Shown in pieces: positions 45,226 to 54,256 of a stretch of 64,000 nt of DNA. Numbering within the stretch: the stretch's first letter is position 1; the number at the start of each line of letters is the position of its first letter. The notes below the pieces were generated by a model. It made no database searches, was not told the DNA's origin, and saw only the letters and a program-made list of their open reading frames with translations. The translations under genes and the position numbers were made by a program. Source of the DNA: Limnohabitans sp. 103DPR2 (GTDB lineage: Bacteria > Pseudomonadota > Gammaproteobacteria > Burkholderiales > Burkholderiaceae_C); NCBI RefSeq assembly GCF_001412575.1, contig NZ_CP011834.1, forward strand, positions 682,001-746,000. Reading direction: 5' to 3'.

Positions 45226-45257
45226 CAAGCACCTCGCGGTGTTTGCCCTTTTTTAAT
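45226..45257 (+). terminator. Intrinsic terminator between FAH-family gene and metK
   Basis: The stem AAGGGCAAGCACC / GGTGTTTGCCCTT (one G-T wobble), loop TCGC, is followed by a T-run; the A-rich left side allows some activity in both directions. It lies between the convergent FAH-family gene and metK. Confidence 0.9.
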
Positions 45258-45291
45258 GTGCATCGCAAGGGATGCACTTGGCGTTTGAAAA

Positions 45292-46476
45292 TTACTTCAA
45301 ACCAGCAGCAGAGCGCAGTGTGGCGGCCAAGTTGGTACGTTCCCAAGTGAAGTTGGGCTCATCGCGGCCGAAGTGGCCGTAGGCTGCCGTTTTGCTGTAG
45401 ATGGGGCGCAAGAGGTCGAGCATTTGAATAATGCCTTTGGGTCGCAAATCAAAGTGCTCGTTTACCAAGGCGGCAATCTTGTCGTCCGCAATCACGCCAG
45501 TGCCTTCGGTGTTGACAGTGATGTTCATTGGGCGCGCCACACCAATGGCGTAAGCCACTTGAATTTGGCACTTGGTGGCCAAACCGGCGGCCACAATGTT
45601 CTTGGCCACATAGCGCGCGGCGTAAGCAGCAGAGCGGTCCACTTTAGAAGGGTCTTTGCCAGAGAAAGCGCCACCGCCGTGTGGGCAAGCGCCGCCGTAG
45701 GTGTCCACAATGATCTTGCGACCGGTCAGGCCGCAATCGCCTTGGGGGCCGCCAATCACAAAGCGGCCTGTGGGGTTGATCAAGTACTTGGTGTCTTGCA
45801 ACCACTCTTTGGGCAACACAGGCTTGATGATCTCTTCAATGATGGCTTCATTGAAGCTGGCCTTCATTTTGGTGGCCGACTCGCTTTGGTCGGGGCTGTG
45901 CTGTGTCGACAACACCACGGTGTCAATGCTGTGGGGCTTGCCGTCGACATAGCGCATGGTCACTTGGCTCTTGGCATCGGGACGGAGGAAAGGCAAACGA
46001 CCGTCTTTGCGCAGTTGCGCTTGACGCTCCACCAAACGGTGCGCGTAATAAATAGGCGCAGGCATCAGGTCGGGGGTTTCGCTGCAAGCGTAGCCAAACA
46101 TCAGACCCTGGTCGCCAGCGCCGGTGTTCAGGTGGTCGTCAGACGCGTGGTCCACACCTTGGGCAATGTCATTGGACTGCTTGTCGTAGCAAACCATGAC
46201 GGCACAGCCTTTGTAGTCAATGCCGTACTCGGTGTTGTCGTAGCCAATGCGCTTGATGGTGTCGCGCGCCACTTGGATGTAATCGACGTGGGCGTTGGTG
46301 GTGATTTCACCGGCCAGAACCACCAAACCGGTGTTGGTCAGGGTTTCGGCGGCTACACGGCTGCGGGGGTCTTGTTCAAAAATCGCGTCGAGAATGGCGT
46401 CTGAAATTTGATCGGCAACCTTGTCGGGGTGGCCTTCGGACACGGATTCTGAGGTGAAAAGATAGTCATTCGCCAT
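45292..46476 (-). CDS. metK: S-adenosylmethionine synthase
   Basis: MetK makes S-adenosylmethionine from methionine and ATP. The 394-residue product starts [23 protein letters not shown] at 46476 (GGAGAACC upstream); the N-terminal ATP-site HPDK, the [12 protein letters not shown] hexapeptide region, the [18 protein letters not shown] loop and the end [15 protein letters not shown] are all present. No SAM or SAH riboswitch was recognised in the 195 bp upstream, which is shared with the divergent acyltransferase genes. Confidence 0.98.
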   Translation of the reverse strand: MANDYLFTSESVSEGHPDKVADQISDAILDAIFEQDPRSRVAAETLTNTGLVVLAGEITTNAHVDYIQVARDTIKRIGYDNTEYGIDYKGCAVMVCYDKQSNDIAQGVDHASDDHLNTGAGDQGLMFGYACSETPDLMPAPIYYAHRLVERQAQLRKDGRLPFLRPDAKSQVTMRYVDGKPHSIDTVVLSTQHSPDQSESATKMKASFNEAIIEEIIKPVLPKEWLQDTKYLINPTGRFVIGGPQGDCGLTGRKIIVDTYGGACPHGGGAFSGKDPSKVDRSAAYAARYVAKNIVAAGLATKCQIQVAYAIGVARPMNITVNTEGTGVIADDKIAALVNEHFDLRPKGIIQMLDLLRPIYSKTAAYGHFGRDEPNFTWERTNLAATLRSAAGLK

Positions 46477-46671
46477 GAGGGTTCTCCTAAAGTTTGGCAT
46501 GCATGTTGATTTGCGCTACCTGAGCTTTGGGGCCTCGGCGAACGCTTTAGCAGATTTGTCCGAAGACAAGGCACAATCCGAGGCATGCGGTGCATGCTGA
46601 TCAGACGGTGTGTGTCGCCCTGCAAGTTGCTCTGTTTAACTCAGCGACCTGCGTAGTTTACCAAATACAAC

Positions 46672-47514
46672 ATGATCTTTTGGTTTCGATTTTTGGCCCA
46701 TTGGCCTTTGTGGGCACTGCATGCGATCGGTCAAGTGATTGGCTGGCTGGCATGGCTGTTGTCGCCCACTTACAGGCGCCGGTTTTTGGCCAATGTCAAA
46801 ACGGCGGGCCTGAGTGGCTGGCAAGTGCTGGGGGCCGTCGGCCAAGCGGGTTGCATGTCGACCGAGTTGCCGCGTTTGTGGATGGGGCGTCAGCCCAAAG
46901 TCGAATGGACCGAGGGCGCCTTTCAAGTCATTGAAGCCGCTTATGCCGAAGGGCAGGGCGTGTTGTTTTTAACCCCCCACTTGGGTTGTTTTGAAATTTC
47001 TGCGCAGGCGGTGGCCAACGCATTCAGTGCTGCGCAAGGTCCCTTGACGGTGCTGTTTCGCCCGTCTCGCCAAAAGGGCTTGGCCCAAGTCATGGAAGCT
47101 TCGCGTGCCCGACCCGGGCTTGAAACAGCACCCACCACCTTGGCGGGTGTCCGGCAAATGATCAAGGCTTTGCGCGCAGGTCGATCGGTGGGTTTGCTGC
47201 CCGATCAAGTGCCCCCCGAAGGCATGGGCCAATGGGTGCCTTTCTTTGGCAAGCCTGCTTACACCATGACCTTGGCCGCGCGCTTGGCCTTGCAAACAGG
47301 TGCCAAGGTGGTTTTGGTCTGGGGCGAGCGCTTGTCTTGGGGGCGCGGCTATCGCATCCATGCCAGCGTGTTGCAAGATGAATTGGCAAGCGACGTCGAC
47401 GCTGTGGTGCTTCAAATCAACCAAGCCATGGAGCGTTTGATTTTGACGCGTCCCAAACAGTATTTGTGGGGCTACGCACGTTACAAACAACCACGGCAGG
47501 AGCCGCACGCATGA
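46672..47514 (+). CDS. Lysophospholipid/lipid A acyltransferase (LpxL/HtrB family), first copy
   Basis: This is an inner-membrane acyltransferase that adds secondary acyl chains to lipid A. The 280-residue product has one N-terminal hydrophobic anchor (ALHAIGQVIGWLAWLLS), the catalytic motif TPHLGCFE (HX4E) at about residues 102-107, LLPDQVPPEGMGQWVPFFGKPAYTMT and the C-terminal PKQYLWGYARYK. The stop overlaps a second homologue (ATGA). Two such genes facing metK are typical of Burkholderiales. Confidence 0.92.
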   Translation: MIFWFRFLAHWPLWALHAIGQVIGWLAWLLSPTYRRRFLANVKTAGLSGWQVLGAVGQAGCMSTELPRLWMGRQPKVEWTEGAFQVIEAAYAEGQGVLFLTPHLGCFEISAQAVANAFSAAQGPLTVLFRPSRQKGLAQVMEASRARPGLETAPTTLAGVRQMIKALRAGRSVGLLPDQVPPEGMGQWVPFFGKPAYTMTLAARLALQTGAKVVLVWGERLSWGRGYRIHASVLQDELASDVDAVVLQINQAMERLILTRPKQYLWGYARYKQPRQEPHA

Positions 47515-48404
47515 GCGTCCTGTTCATTGCGTTGATGCGGTTTTTGTCGCACTGGCCACTGCCTGCATTGCGGGTTTTGGGTCATGTGTTGGGCGTGTTG
47601 CTGTGGGCAATGGTCCCCAGTCGGCGCCGCATTGTGCAAATCAATTTGCGTTTGTGCTTTCCGCACAAGTCAGACGCTGAGATTCACCATTTGGCGCGTG
47701 CGCATTTTGTGCAGTTTGCCCAATCCCTGCTCGATCGTGCGTGGTTGTGGCACGCACCTTTGCAATTGGTTGAACAGCGTTTGAAGTGGGTCGGTTCAGA
47801 CGTGGCCATGGCGCAGCTGGCGCAAGAGGGCCCCAAGATTGTGTTTGCGCCGCACTTTGTCGGTCTGGACGCAGGTGGGTTGGCCTTGACCTTGAAAGCC
47901 AGCAAGCCTGTGGCCTTTATTTTTGTGCCGCAACACAACAAGGTGATGGATGCGTGGGTGAACAAGGGCCGTCAAAGAACGGGCAATGTGAAACCTTATT
48001 TCCGTCACGAAGGTGTCAAGCGCATCATGAGTGGTTTGCGTCAGGGCGAGATGCTGCATCTCTCGCCCGACATGGACTTTGGGCCTGAAGAGTCTGTCTT
48101 TGTGTCTTTCATGGGCGTGCCTGCGGCCACCGTGCCTTCACTGTCACGCTTTGCCAGGTTGGGCCGTGCGCCTGTCATGAGTTTGGTGACGCGCATGACG
48201 CCGCAAGGTTATGAGATGGAAGTGTCCGAGGCGTGGTCAGACTTTCCGACCGCCGATGTTCAAGCGGACACACAGCGCATGAACGATGAATTGGCCAAAG
48301 CCATTGAACGTACACCCGACCAGTACTACTGGGTGCACAAACGATTTAAAACGCGCCCCGAGGGCGCGCCGGCTGTTTACAAGAAGGCCGAGATTTCTCG
48401 CTGA
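47511..48404 (+). CDS. Lysophospholipid/lipid A acyltransferase (LpxL/HtrB family), second copy
   Basis: The 297-residue paralogue starts MSVLFIALMRFLSHWPL at 47511. It has an N-terminal hydrophobic anchor, NLRLCFPHKSDAEIHHL, and APHFVGLDAGGLAL, where the HX4 motif ends in Asp (HFVGLD) rather than the usual Glu. It also has LHLSPDMDFGPEESVFVSFMGVPAATV and the end PDQYYWVHKRFKTRPEG, typical of LpxL. The HX4D form is an allowed variant in this fold. Its 3' end overlaps the convergent hydrolase by 28 bp. Confidence 0.92.
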   Translation: MSVLFIALMRFLSHWPLPALRVLGHVLGVLLWAMVPSRRRIVQINLRLCFPHKSDAEIHHLARAHFVQFAQSLLDRAWLWHAPLQLVEQRLKWVGSDVAMAQLAQEGPKIVFAPHFVGLDAGGLALTLKASKPVAFIFVPQHNKVMDAWVNKGRQRTGNVKPYFRHEGVKRIMSGLRQGEMLHLSPDMDFGPEESVFVSFMGVPAATVPSLSRFARLGRAPVMSLVTRMTPQGYEMEVSEAWSDFPTADVQADTQRMNDELAKAIERTPDQYYWVHKRFKTRPEGAPAVYKKAEISR

Positions 48405-49267
48405 ACGATGTGGGGGTGCTCATGCACCACCCAATGCGAGCCCTCTTCAATGGGCACGTAGGTGAGTTGGGGAATGTGCTCGGCCAGGCCTTCATTCAGG
48501 CTAGGCAACAAAGCCACATCTTTCAAACCCCACAGCAACAAAGTGGGCACGTTGATGTGCAACATGCTGTTGGGCAATTCCAAATTTTGCAGCGTGTTCT
48601 CACCAGGCTTGTTGGGCTTTAAGGGCGAGGCGCAGTAATAGTTGAGCCCTCCTTGCAGGCCGCAAGACCAAGCGGCACGGTAGTGTGCTTTGACTTCGGG
48701 CGTGAGCCAAGTGGGCTTGACGCCTTTGGCTAAAAATCCAAACAACACTTCAAATTCATTGGCACTGAGTTCTGCAGCCGCTTGCGGCTCACAGAAATAG
48801 TTCATGTACTCGCTGGCCGCAATTTGCGCAGGATTGCTTTTCAAGTCGCGCAAGAAGGTGCCCGGATGCGGTGAGTTGATGATCACCAACTTGTGCATCA
48901 ACTGCGGCAATTGGTTGGCCAAGTTCCAAGCCACACCGCCGCCCCAATCGTGCGCCACCAAGGCTTTCAAGGGCGCTCCACCCGCTTCAATTTGAATGAG
49001 GGCTGCAATGTCTTGCACCAAAAATTTGGCACGGTAAGACGCCACATCCTTAGGTTGGCTGGATTTTTCATAGCCGCGCAAATTGGGCGCAACACATCGA
49101 TAGCCGCCGTTTTCGGGTTTGGAAAAATGCAGCAGCATCTCGTCCCACACAAACGCCGCTTCGGGAAATCCGTGCAAAAACATCAGCACGGGTTGACCTT
49201 TGGCGCCTGCCGCGCGGCAACTCAATTGAATGCCATGCGGCAGGTCTTGTTGCCAGGTTTCAATCAT
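48377..49267 (-). CDS. Alpha/beta hydrolase, epoxide-hydrolase-like
   Basis: The 296-residue product has the oxyanion motif FLHGFPEAAFVWDEML, the aspartate nucleophile motif AHDWGGGVAWN (DWGG, typical of epoxide hydrolases and dehalogenases rather than Ser esterases), a cap domain at about 140-215 and a catalytic His in EEGSHWVVHEHP. The acid is in LWGLKDVALLP. It overlaps the engB stop by 8 bp at its start and the acyltransferase gene at its end. The substrate is unknown. Confidence 0.88.
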   Translation of the reverse strand: MIETWQQDLPHGIQLSCRAAGAKGQPVLMFLHGFPEAAFVWDEMLLHFSKPENGGYRCVAPNLRGYEKSSQPKDVASYRAKFLVQDIAALIQIEAGGAPLKALVAHDWGGGVAWNLANQLPQLMHKLVIINSPHPGTFLRDLKSNPAQIAASEYMNYFCEPQAAAELSANEFEVLFGFLAKGVKPTWLTPEVKAHYRAAWSCGLQGGLNYYCASPLKPNKPGENTLQNLELPNSMLHINVPTLLLWGLKDVALLPSLNEGLAEHIPQLTYVPIEEGSHWVVHEHPHIVQREISAFL

Positions 49268-49985
49268 CGGTGTGTGTCCAATCCCACATCAGTTGCGCCA
49301 AATCCTCCACGCCTTGTTTCTTGAGTGCAGAAAACAGTTTGGCTTGACCGCCACCGGCTTGCAGTTTGGCAATGGACAAAGCTTTGGCGCCTTCAGAGCG
49401 GGTTAGCTTGTCCGATTTGGTGAGCAACACCAAAAAGTTCAGTCCTTCCTCAACGCGGGGACGAATGACTTCCAGCAACACCTCGTCCAACTCGGTCATG
49501 CCCAAGCGGGGGTCGCACAAGAGCACGATGCCCTTGAGGTTTTCGCGGGTGACCAGGTAGTTGGCCATCACTTTTTGCCAGCGAAGCTTGTCTTGCTTGG
49601 GGACCGCTGCATAGCCATAGCCCGGCAAATCGGCCAAAACAGCGTCGGTCACGCCTTGTTTGCCCAGGGCAAACAGGTTGATGTGCTGGGTGCGACCGGG
49701 CTTTTTGGAGGCAAAAGCCAGCTGTTTTTGCTGGGTTAAGGTGTTGATGCAGGTTGATTTGCCTGCATTGGAGCGGCCCACAAAGGCAATTTCAGGGACA
49801 TCGAGTTCGGGCAAATGGAACAATTCGGCGGCCGTGGTCAGAAACCGGGCTGTGTGCATCCAACCCATGGGGGTGATGGCCTTGATTTCTGGCGTTTCGG
49901 GGGCAGAGGCCACTTTGGCAGGGGTTTTCCGCGGCTTGGCAGGGGCAGCTTTGGAGGTGGAAACGGGGCTGGTTTTGGTGGCCAT
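49260..49985 (-). CDS. engB: Ribosome biogenesis GTP-binding protein EngB (YihA/YsxC)
   Basis: An essential GTPase for 50S subunit maturation. The 241-residue product has a basic Ala/Pro/Lys-rich tail at its N-terminus, then G1 GRSNAGKST, G2 region KPGRTQHIN, G3 DLPGYGYA, G4 TKSD and G5 FSALKKQ. It is divergent from the cytochrome c gene, with an 80-bp gap. Confidence 0.97.
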   Translation of the reverse strand: MATKTSPVSTSKAAPAKPRKTPAKVASAPETPEIKAITPMGWMHTARFLTTAAELFHLPELDVPEIAFVGRSNAGKSTCINTLTQQKQLAFASKKPGRTQHINLFALGKQGVTDAVLADLPGYGYAAVPKQDKLRWQKVMANYLVTRENLKGIVLLCDPRLGMTELDEVLLEVIRPRVEEGLNFLVLLTKSDKLTRSEGAKALSIAKLQAGGGQAKLFSALKKQGVEDLAQLMWDWTHTDD

Positions 49986-50064
49986 TCAGGTCAAACTTTC
50001 AGGGCGTCAGAAATGACGCAAGCAGGCATTGTAGAATCCCATGGTTTAGCGCCCACTATTTCGG

Positions 50065-50706
50065 ATGTCGTCCATGAAGTCAATGACTAAATTTTTGTTC
50101 GCCGCCTTCACATCAGTTTTGATGGTTGGCTCTGTTTTTGCCGCCGACGCAGCCCCCAAAGCTGCCAAGCCAGACCTGGCCAAAGGCGAAGCCATTGTGG
50201 CCGGTGTCTGTGCTGCATGCCACGCAGCCGATGGCAATTCCATGATTCCCGCCAACCCCAAATTGGCCCAGCAGCACCCTGAGTACATCTTGAAGCAATT
50301 GCAAGAGTTCAAATCAGGCAAGCGTGCCAACCCCGTCATGATGGGCTTTGCCGCCCAAATGAGCCCTGAAGACATGCGCAACGTGGCGTACTTCGTGGCC
50401 AGCAAGACAGCATCGCCCGGTTTTGCCAAAGAAAAAGAAACAGTTGCTTTGGGTGAAAAGATTTACCGCGGTGGCATTGCCGATCGCCAAATCGCTGCCT
50501 GCGCAGGTTGCCACGGCCCCAATGGTTCTGGCATGCCTGCTCAGTACCCCCGTTTGTCTGGCCAACACGCCGACTACACGGTCAGCCAATTGACACAATT
50601 CCGCGACGGTATTCGCAAAAACAACCTGCAAATGACGCAAGTTGCAGCCAAGTTGAACGACCGTGAAATCAAAGCGGTGGCAGACTACATCGCTGGTTTG
50701 CGTTAA
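50065..50706 (+). CDS. Diheme cytochrome c4-type protein
   Basis: This is a periplasmic electron carrier with two class-I cytochrome domains. The 213-residue product has a signal peptide ending VFAADAA and two heme sites, CAACH (about residue 49) and CAGCH (about residue 148), each with a later Met ligand region (FAAQMSPED; NNLQMTQVA). The start is ATG 50065 or the in-frame ATG at 50074. It probably delivers electrons to a terminal oxidase. Confidence 0.93.
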   Translation: MSSMKSMTKFLFAAFTSVLMVGSVFAADAAPKAAKPDLAKGEAIVAGVCAACHAADGNSMIPANPKLAQQHPEYILKQLQEFKSGKRANPVMMGFAAQMSPEDMRNVAYFVASKTASPGFAKEKETVALGEKIYRGGIADRQIAACAGCHGPNGSGMPAQYPRLSGQHADYTVSQLTQFRDGIRKNNLQMTQVAAKLNDREIKAVADYIAGLR

Positions 50707-50715
50707 TCACATAGG

Positions 50716-50772
50716 CTTGACGGCGAGTTAGCCGTCAACCTGCAAAATGGGCCTTTCGGGCCCATTTTTTTT
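50716..50772 (+). terminator. Double hairpin terminator after cytochrome c4 gene
   Basis: Two stem-loops lie in tandem: TTGACGGC / GCCGTCAA (50717-50738) and AATGGGCC / GGCCCATT (from 50746) followed by a run of eight T. The second is a canonical rho-independent terminator. Confidence 0.92.
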
Positions 50773-50867
50773 GGCCGTGACAGATGCCCTAGGAGGCGCT
50801 TTAACCCTTGCTTACACGGGGTTATGCCTGAAGTTTTCCAATGACATTCACACATTGAAAGTCCGCC

Positions 50868-51866
50868 ATGCTCATTCGCACCCATCAAGATGGATTCATT
50901 CACCCGCTCAGCAGCGAAATCACCTCGCCTGAGGCCTATGCCACCCGTCGCCAATTGCTGCGCCAATGGACGGCGGGGGCTGCTGCTGCGGGCTTGTCTG
51001 GCTGGGCGCAGCGCGAAGCTTTTGCGCAGGGCGGCGGTGTTGCGGCCAAGCTGGCGGCTTTGCCTGCCACCCAGTCGCAAATTCAAGGCGCCATGACCGT
51101 TGAGAAATTGACGTCTCAACAAGACGCCACCACCTACAACAACTTTTATGAGTTTGGCACGGACAAATCCGATCCCGCTCGCAAAGCGCACACCCTCAAA
51201 ACCTCACCTTGGTCGATTGAAGTGGAAGGTTTGGTGAAAAAGCCCACCCGTTTCAACTTGGAAGACATCATGAAGTGGGGCGCCATGCAAGAGCGCATTT
51301 ACCGGCTGCGCTGCGTTGAGGGGTGGTCTATGGTCATTCCTTGGATTGGGTATTCCTTGTCAGATTTGATTCGCCGCGTTGAGCCTTTGCCCAGTGCCAA
51401 GTATGTCGAGTTCATCACGCAGGCCGACCCGCAAACCATGCCGGGCCTGCGCGGTGGTTATTTGGACTGGCCCTATGTGGAAGGCCTGCGCATGGACGAA
51501 GCCATGCACCCCTTAACGCTGCTCACCTTTGGCATGTACGGTGAGGTCTTGCCCAAACAAAATGGCGCGCCTGTGCGTTTGGTGGTGCCATGGAAATACG
51601 GCTTCAAAAGTGGCAAGAGCATTGTCAAAATTCGCTTCGTTGAAAAGCAACCCCTGGTCTCCTGGGAAAAAGCGGCACCGCAAGAATACGGTTTCTATTC
51701 CAACGTCAACCCCAAGGTTGACCATCCACGTTGGAGCCAAGCCTCCGAGCGCCGCATCGGCGAAGGGGGCTTGCTCGACAAGAAGCGCAAGACCCTCATG
51801 TTCAATGGCTACGAAGCGCAGGTAGCTTCGCTCTATGCCGGTATGGACTTGGCCAAGAACTTCTGA
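50868..51866 (+). CDS. msrP: Protein-methionine-sulfoxide reductase catalytic subunit MsrP
   Basis: MsrP is a periplasmic molybdoenzyme (formerly YedY) that repairs oxidised methionines in envelope proteins. The 332-residue product has a twin-arginine leader ([30 protein letters not shown]), the molybdopterin Cys in [15 protein letters not shown] and [17 protein letters not shown]. The stop codon overlaps the msrQ start by one base (TGATG), so the two are translationally coupled. Confidence 0.95.
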   Translation: MLIRTHQDGFIHPLSSEITSPEAYATRRQLLRQWTAGAAAAGLSGWAQREAFAQGGGVAAKLAALPATQSQIQGAMTVEKLTSQQDATTYNNFYEFGTDKSDPARKAHTLKTSPWSIEVEGLVKKPTRFNLEDIMKWGAMQERIYRLRCVEGWSMVIPWIGYSLSDLIRRVEPLPSAKYVEFITQADPQTMPGLRGGYLDWPYVEGLRMDEAMHPLTLLTFGMYGEVLPKQNGAPVRLVVPWKYGFKSGKSIVKIRFVEKQPLVSWEKAAPQEYGFYSNVNPKVDHPRWSQASERRIGEGGLLDKKRKTLMFNGYEAQVASLYAGMDLAKNF

Positions 51867-52483
51867 TGTTGAGAAACCGCTTGCGCCAGCCCCTGGCCAA
51901 GTGGGTGCTGGTCGTGTTGTCCTTGGTGCCGTTTGCCTACCTGTGCGCCGGTGTCTACTTTGATAGCTTAGGCCCCAATCCGGCGGAGTATTTGATTCGC
52001 GCCAGTGGTGATTTGACGCTGCGGTTTTTGTTCATCACGCTGCTGATCACGCCCTTGCGCATCATCACCCAATGGCCAGAATGGCTGCTGTTCAGACGCA
52101 GCTTGGGGCTTCTGACTTTTTTCTATGCCTGCATTCATGCGCTGTGTTACAGCCTGCTGGACATGTCATGGGCATGGGATGAGATTGCCCAAGACATTGT
52201 CAAACGTCCCTTCATTGCAGTGGGTGTGGCAGGCATGATGTTGTTAACCGCCTTGGCCGCAACCTCGTTCAATGCTGCGGTGAAGGCCATGGGTGCCAAG
52301 CGTTGGCGGCAATTGCACCGTGCGGTGTATGGCATCGCGGTGCTGGCCATTCTGCATTTCTTTTGGATGCGTGCCACCAAAAGAAATTTCGATGAGGTCT
52401 GGCTCTACGCCGGTATCTTAGGCGTGCTTCTGGGCTTTCGCGTGGTTCACTTCACCAAGCGTTCGCTTTGGAAAGTGTCTTGA
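51866..52483 (+). CDS. msrQ: Heme-binding membrane subunit MsrQ
   Basis: MsrQ is the b-type heme partner that passes quinol electrons to MsrP. The start [15 protein letters not shown] at 51866 gives 205 residues with six hydrophobic segments and heme-ligand histidines (CIHALCYSL, RQLHRAVYGI, LAILHFFWM). The last 37 bp overlap the 3' end of convergent lysA. Confidence 0.94.
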   Translation: MLRNRLRQPLAKWVLVVLSLVPFAYLCAGVYFDSLGPNPAEYLIRASGDLTLRFLFITLLITPLRIITQWPEWLLFRRSLGLLTFFYACIHALCYSLLDMSWAWDEIAQDIVKRPFIAVGVAGMMLLTALAATSFNAAVKAMGAKRWRQLHRAVYGIAVLAILHFFWMRATKRNFDEVWLYAGILGVLLGFRVVHFTKRSLWKVS

Positions 52484-53724
52484 GGCGTTTCGCGATCGCG
52501 AATCAAATGCACAGCCTTGCCGTCGATCAACACTTCGGCTGCACGGCCACGGGTGTTGTAGTTGCTGGCCATGCTCATGCAGTAGGCACCCGCTGACAAC
52601 ACGGCCAAGGTGTCGCCTGCTTGAACATTCAATTCACGGTCACGGCCAATCCAGTCGCCGCTTTCGCACACGGGGCCCACCACGTCCACCAAGGTGGTGG
52701 CGCCGGCGCGAGGTGACACGGGCACGATGTGGTGGAAGGCTTGGTACATGGCAGGACGCGGCAAATCGTTCATGGCCGCGTCAATGATGCAAAAGTTTTT
52801 TTGCTCGCCGGGTTTCATGAACACCACGTCGGTTAAGCAGACGCCAGCGTTGCCGACCAAGGAGCGACCCGGCTCGATCATCAGTTGACGATCGCCATAG
52901 CCGCGTGCATCCAGTTTGGCCAACAACTGGTGCCACAGTTGATCGGCAGCAGGCGGTGTATCGCCGTTGTAGTTGATGCCCAAGCCACCGCCAAAGTCGA
53001 TGTGGTGAATGGGAATGCCTGCAGCCTCAACTTCGGCCACCAAATCCAAGATGCGGTCCATGGCATCGAGGTACGGCGTGGCTTCGGTAATTTGGGAGCC
53101 AATGTGGCAGTCAATGCCCACCACTTTCAAACCAGGCAGGGCCGCAGCGCGTTGATAGGTTTGGAGCGCATGCTCGTGCGCCACACCAAACTTATTGCCC
53201 TTTAAACCGGTGGAAATGTAGGGGTGGGTTTTGGGGTCGACATTGGGATTGACGCGAAGGCTAACTGGTGCCCGAGTGTTGAGCGACAAGGCCACCTCGT
53301 TCAAAACTTCAAGCTCTGCATCACTTTCCACATTGAAGCAGCCAATGCCAATTTGCAAAGCTTGCTTCATTTCGTCGCGAGTTTTGCCCACGCCCGAGAA
53401 AATGATTTTGGCGGGTTCACCGCCAGCAGCCAAAACGCGCGCCAATTCGCCGCCCGAGACAATGTCAAAGCCACAACCCGCTTGGGCAAACACTTGCAAG
53501 ATGGCCAAGTTGGAATTGGCTTTCATGGCATAGCATATTTGCGCTTTGCGACCCGCAAAACCGCGCTGGTATGCTGCCAAGGCAGACAACATAGACGCTT
53601 TGGAATAGGCAAACACAGGGGTGCCAAATTGTGCGGCCACGTCGGCCATGGCCACGCCTTCCATGTGCAAGGACTCGCCTTGGTAAGCAATGTGAGGTTG
53701 ACCGGGAAGTGCGTTGGCTGTCAT
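52447..53724 (-). CDS. lysA: Diaminopimelate decarboxylase
   Basis: LysA is a PLP enzyme catalysing the last step of lysine synthesis. The 425-residue product has the PLP lysine in CYAMKANSNLAIL, HIGSQITEATPYLD, the glycine loop FGGGLGINY and the active-site GPVCESGDWIGRD. It starts with an ATGA overlap with lptM and its 3' end overlaps msrQ. Confidence 0.97.
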   Translation of the reverse strand: MTANALPGQPHIAYQGESLHMEGVAMADVAAQFGTPVFAYSKASMLSALAAYQRGFAGRKAQICYAMKANSNLAILQVFAQAGCGFDIVSGGELARVLAAGGEPAKIIFSGVGKTRDEMKQALQIGIGCFNVESDAELEVLNEVALSLNTRAPVSLRVNPNVDPKTHPYISTGLKGNKFGVAHEHALQTYQRAAALPGLKVVGIDCHIGSQITEATPYLDAMDRILDLVAEVEAAGIPIHHIDFGGGLGINYNGDTPPAADQLWHQLLAKLDARGYGDRQLMIEPGRSLVGNAGVCLTDVVFMKPGEQKNFCIIDAAMNDLPRPAMYQAFHHIVPVSPRAGATTLVDVVGPVCESGDWIGRDRELNVQAGDTLAVLSAGAYCMSMASNYNTRGRAAEVLIDGKAVHLIRDRETPQDTFQSERLVK

Positions 53725-53897
53725 GGTTCAGTTTTGGAAGGGGTCTGAGGGATCAAAGTTTGAAGCAAGGTGGCGCGGTCTGCCGCCAAGGGGTCTTGTG
53801 GGTGAACCAGCGGGCCTTTTTGGCCACAGGCGCTCAAAGCCACCGCACAAACCCCAAGGATTTGGGCAATGACTAAAATTCTCAAAACTTTGAACAT
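53721..53897 (-). CDS. lptM: Small lipoprotein LptM (YifL)
   Basis: LptM promotes oxidative maturation of the LptD translocon. The start MFKVLRILVIAQILG at 53897 gives 58 residues with a lipoprotein signal and lipobox ending ALSAC, then the family signature GQKGPL. The upstream extension in the open frame would overlap cyaY. It is coupled to lysA by ATGA, the usual arrangement in proteobacteria. Confidence 0.9.
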   Translation of the reverse strand: MFKVLRILVIAQILGVCAVALSACGQKGPLVHPQDPLAADRATLLQTLIPQTPSKTEP

Positions 53898-53910
53898 GTG
53901 ACGGATTGTA

Positions 53911-54234
53911 ATGACCGACCTCGAATTTCTGGATACTGCTGAACGCCTTTTGTCACGCATTGAGGGCAGTTGCGATCGCATCAATGACGAAACCGATGCT
54001 GACATCGACAACCAGCGGGTGGGCGGCATGATCACCATCACCTTCAGCAACCGCAGCCAAATCATTGTGAATTTGCAAAAGCCCTTGCATGAAGTGTGGC
54101 TGGCCGCCAAGTCGGGTGGCTACCACTACAAGTTCAAAGAGGGCCAGTGGCAAGACACCAAGGGCCAAGGCGAGTTCTTTGAAAACCTCTCGCGTTTCGC
54201 GACAGAGCAGTCGGGTGTGCGCCTGAGTTTCTGA
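53911..54234 (+). CDS. cyaY: Iron donor protein CyaY (frataxin)
   Basis: CyaY is an iron-binding regulator of Fe-S cluster assembly. The 107-residue product has the acidic first helix ([16 protein letters not shown]... NDETDADID), the [20 protein letters not shown] sheet and [13 protein letters not shown], the standard frataxin fold. It is divergent from lptM (13-bp gap) and convergent with the PBP1A gene. Confidence 0.95.
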   Translation: MTDLEFLDTAERLLSRIEGSCDRINDETDADIDNQRVGGMITITFSNRSQIIVNLQKPLHEVWLAAKSGGYHYKFKEGQWQDTKGQGEFFENLSRFATEQSGVRLSF

Positions 54235-54235
54235 C

Positions 54236-54255
54236 CAGCGGCGGCTTCGCCGCTG
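54236..54255. terminator. GC-rich hairpin between cyaY and the PBP1A gene
   Basis: A perfect 8-bp stem CAGCGGCG / CGCCGCTG with loop GCTT lies between convergent stops. There is no T-run on either side, so it is a weak or factor-assisted terminator at best. Confidence 0.45.
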
Positions 54256-54256
54256 A

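Noticed and set aside
45373..46404. Open frame of 343 codons opposite metK
   Set aside because: Antisense shadow; metK motifs are complete on the other strand.
46477..46671. Possible SAM or SAH riboswitch upstream of metK
   Set aside because: I could not recognise any conserved riboswitch core or a terminator in the region; nothing beyond a normal divergent promoter spacer is supported.
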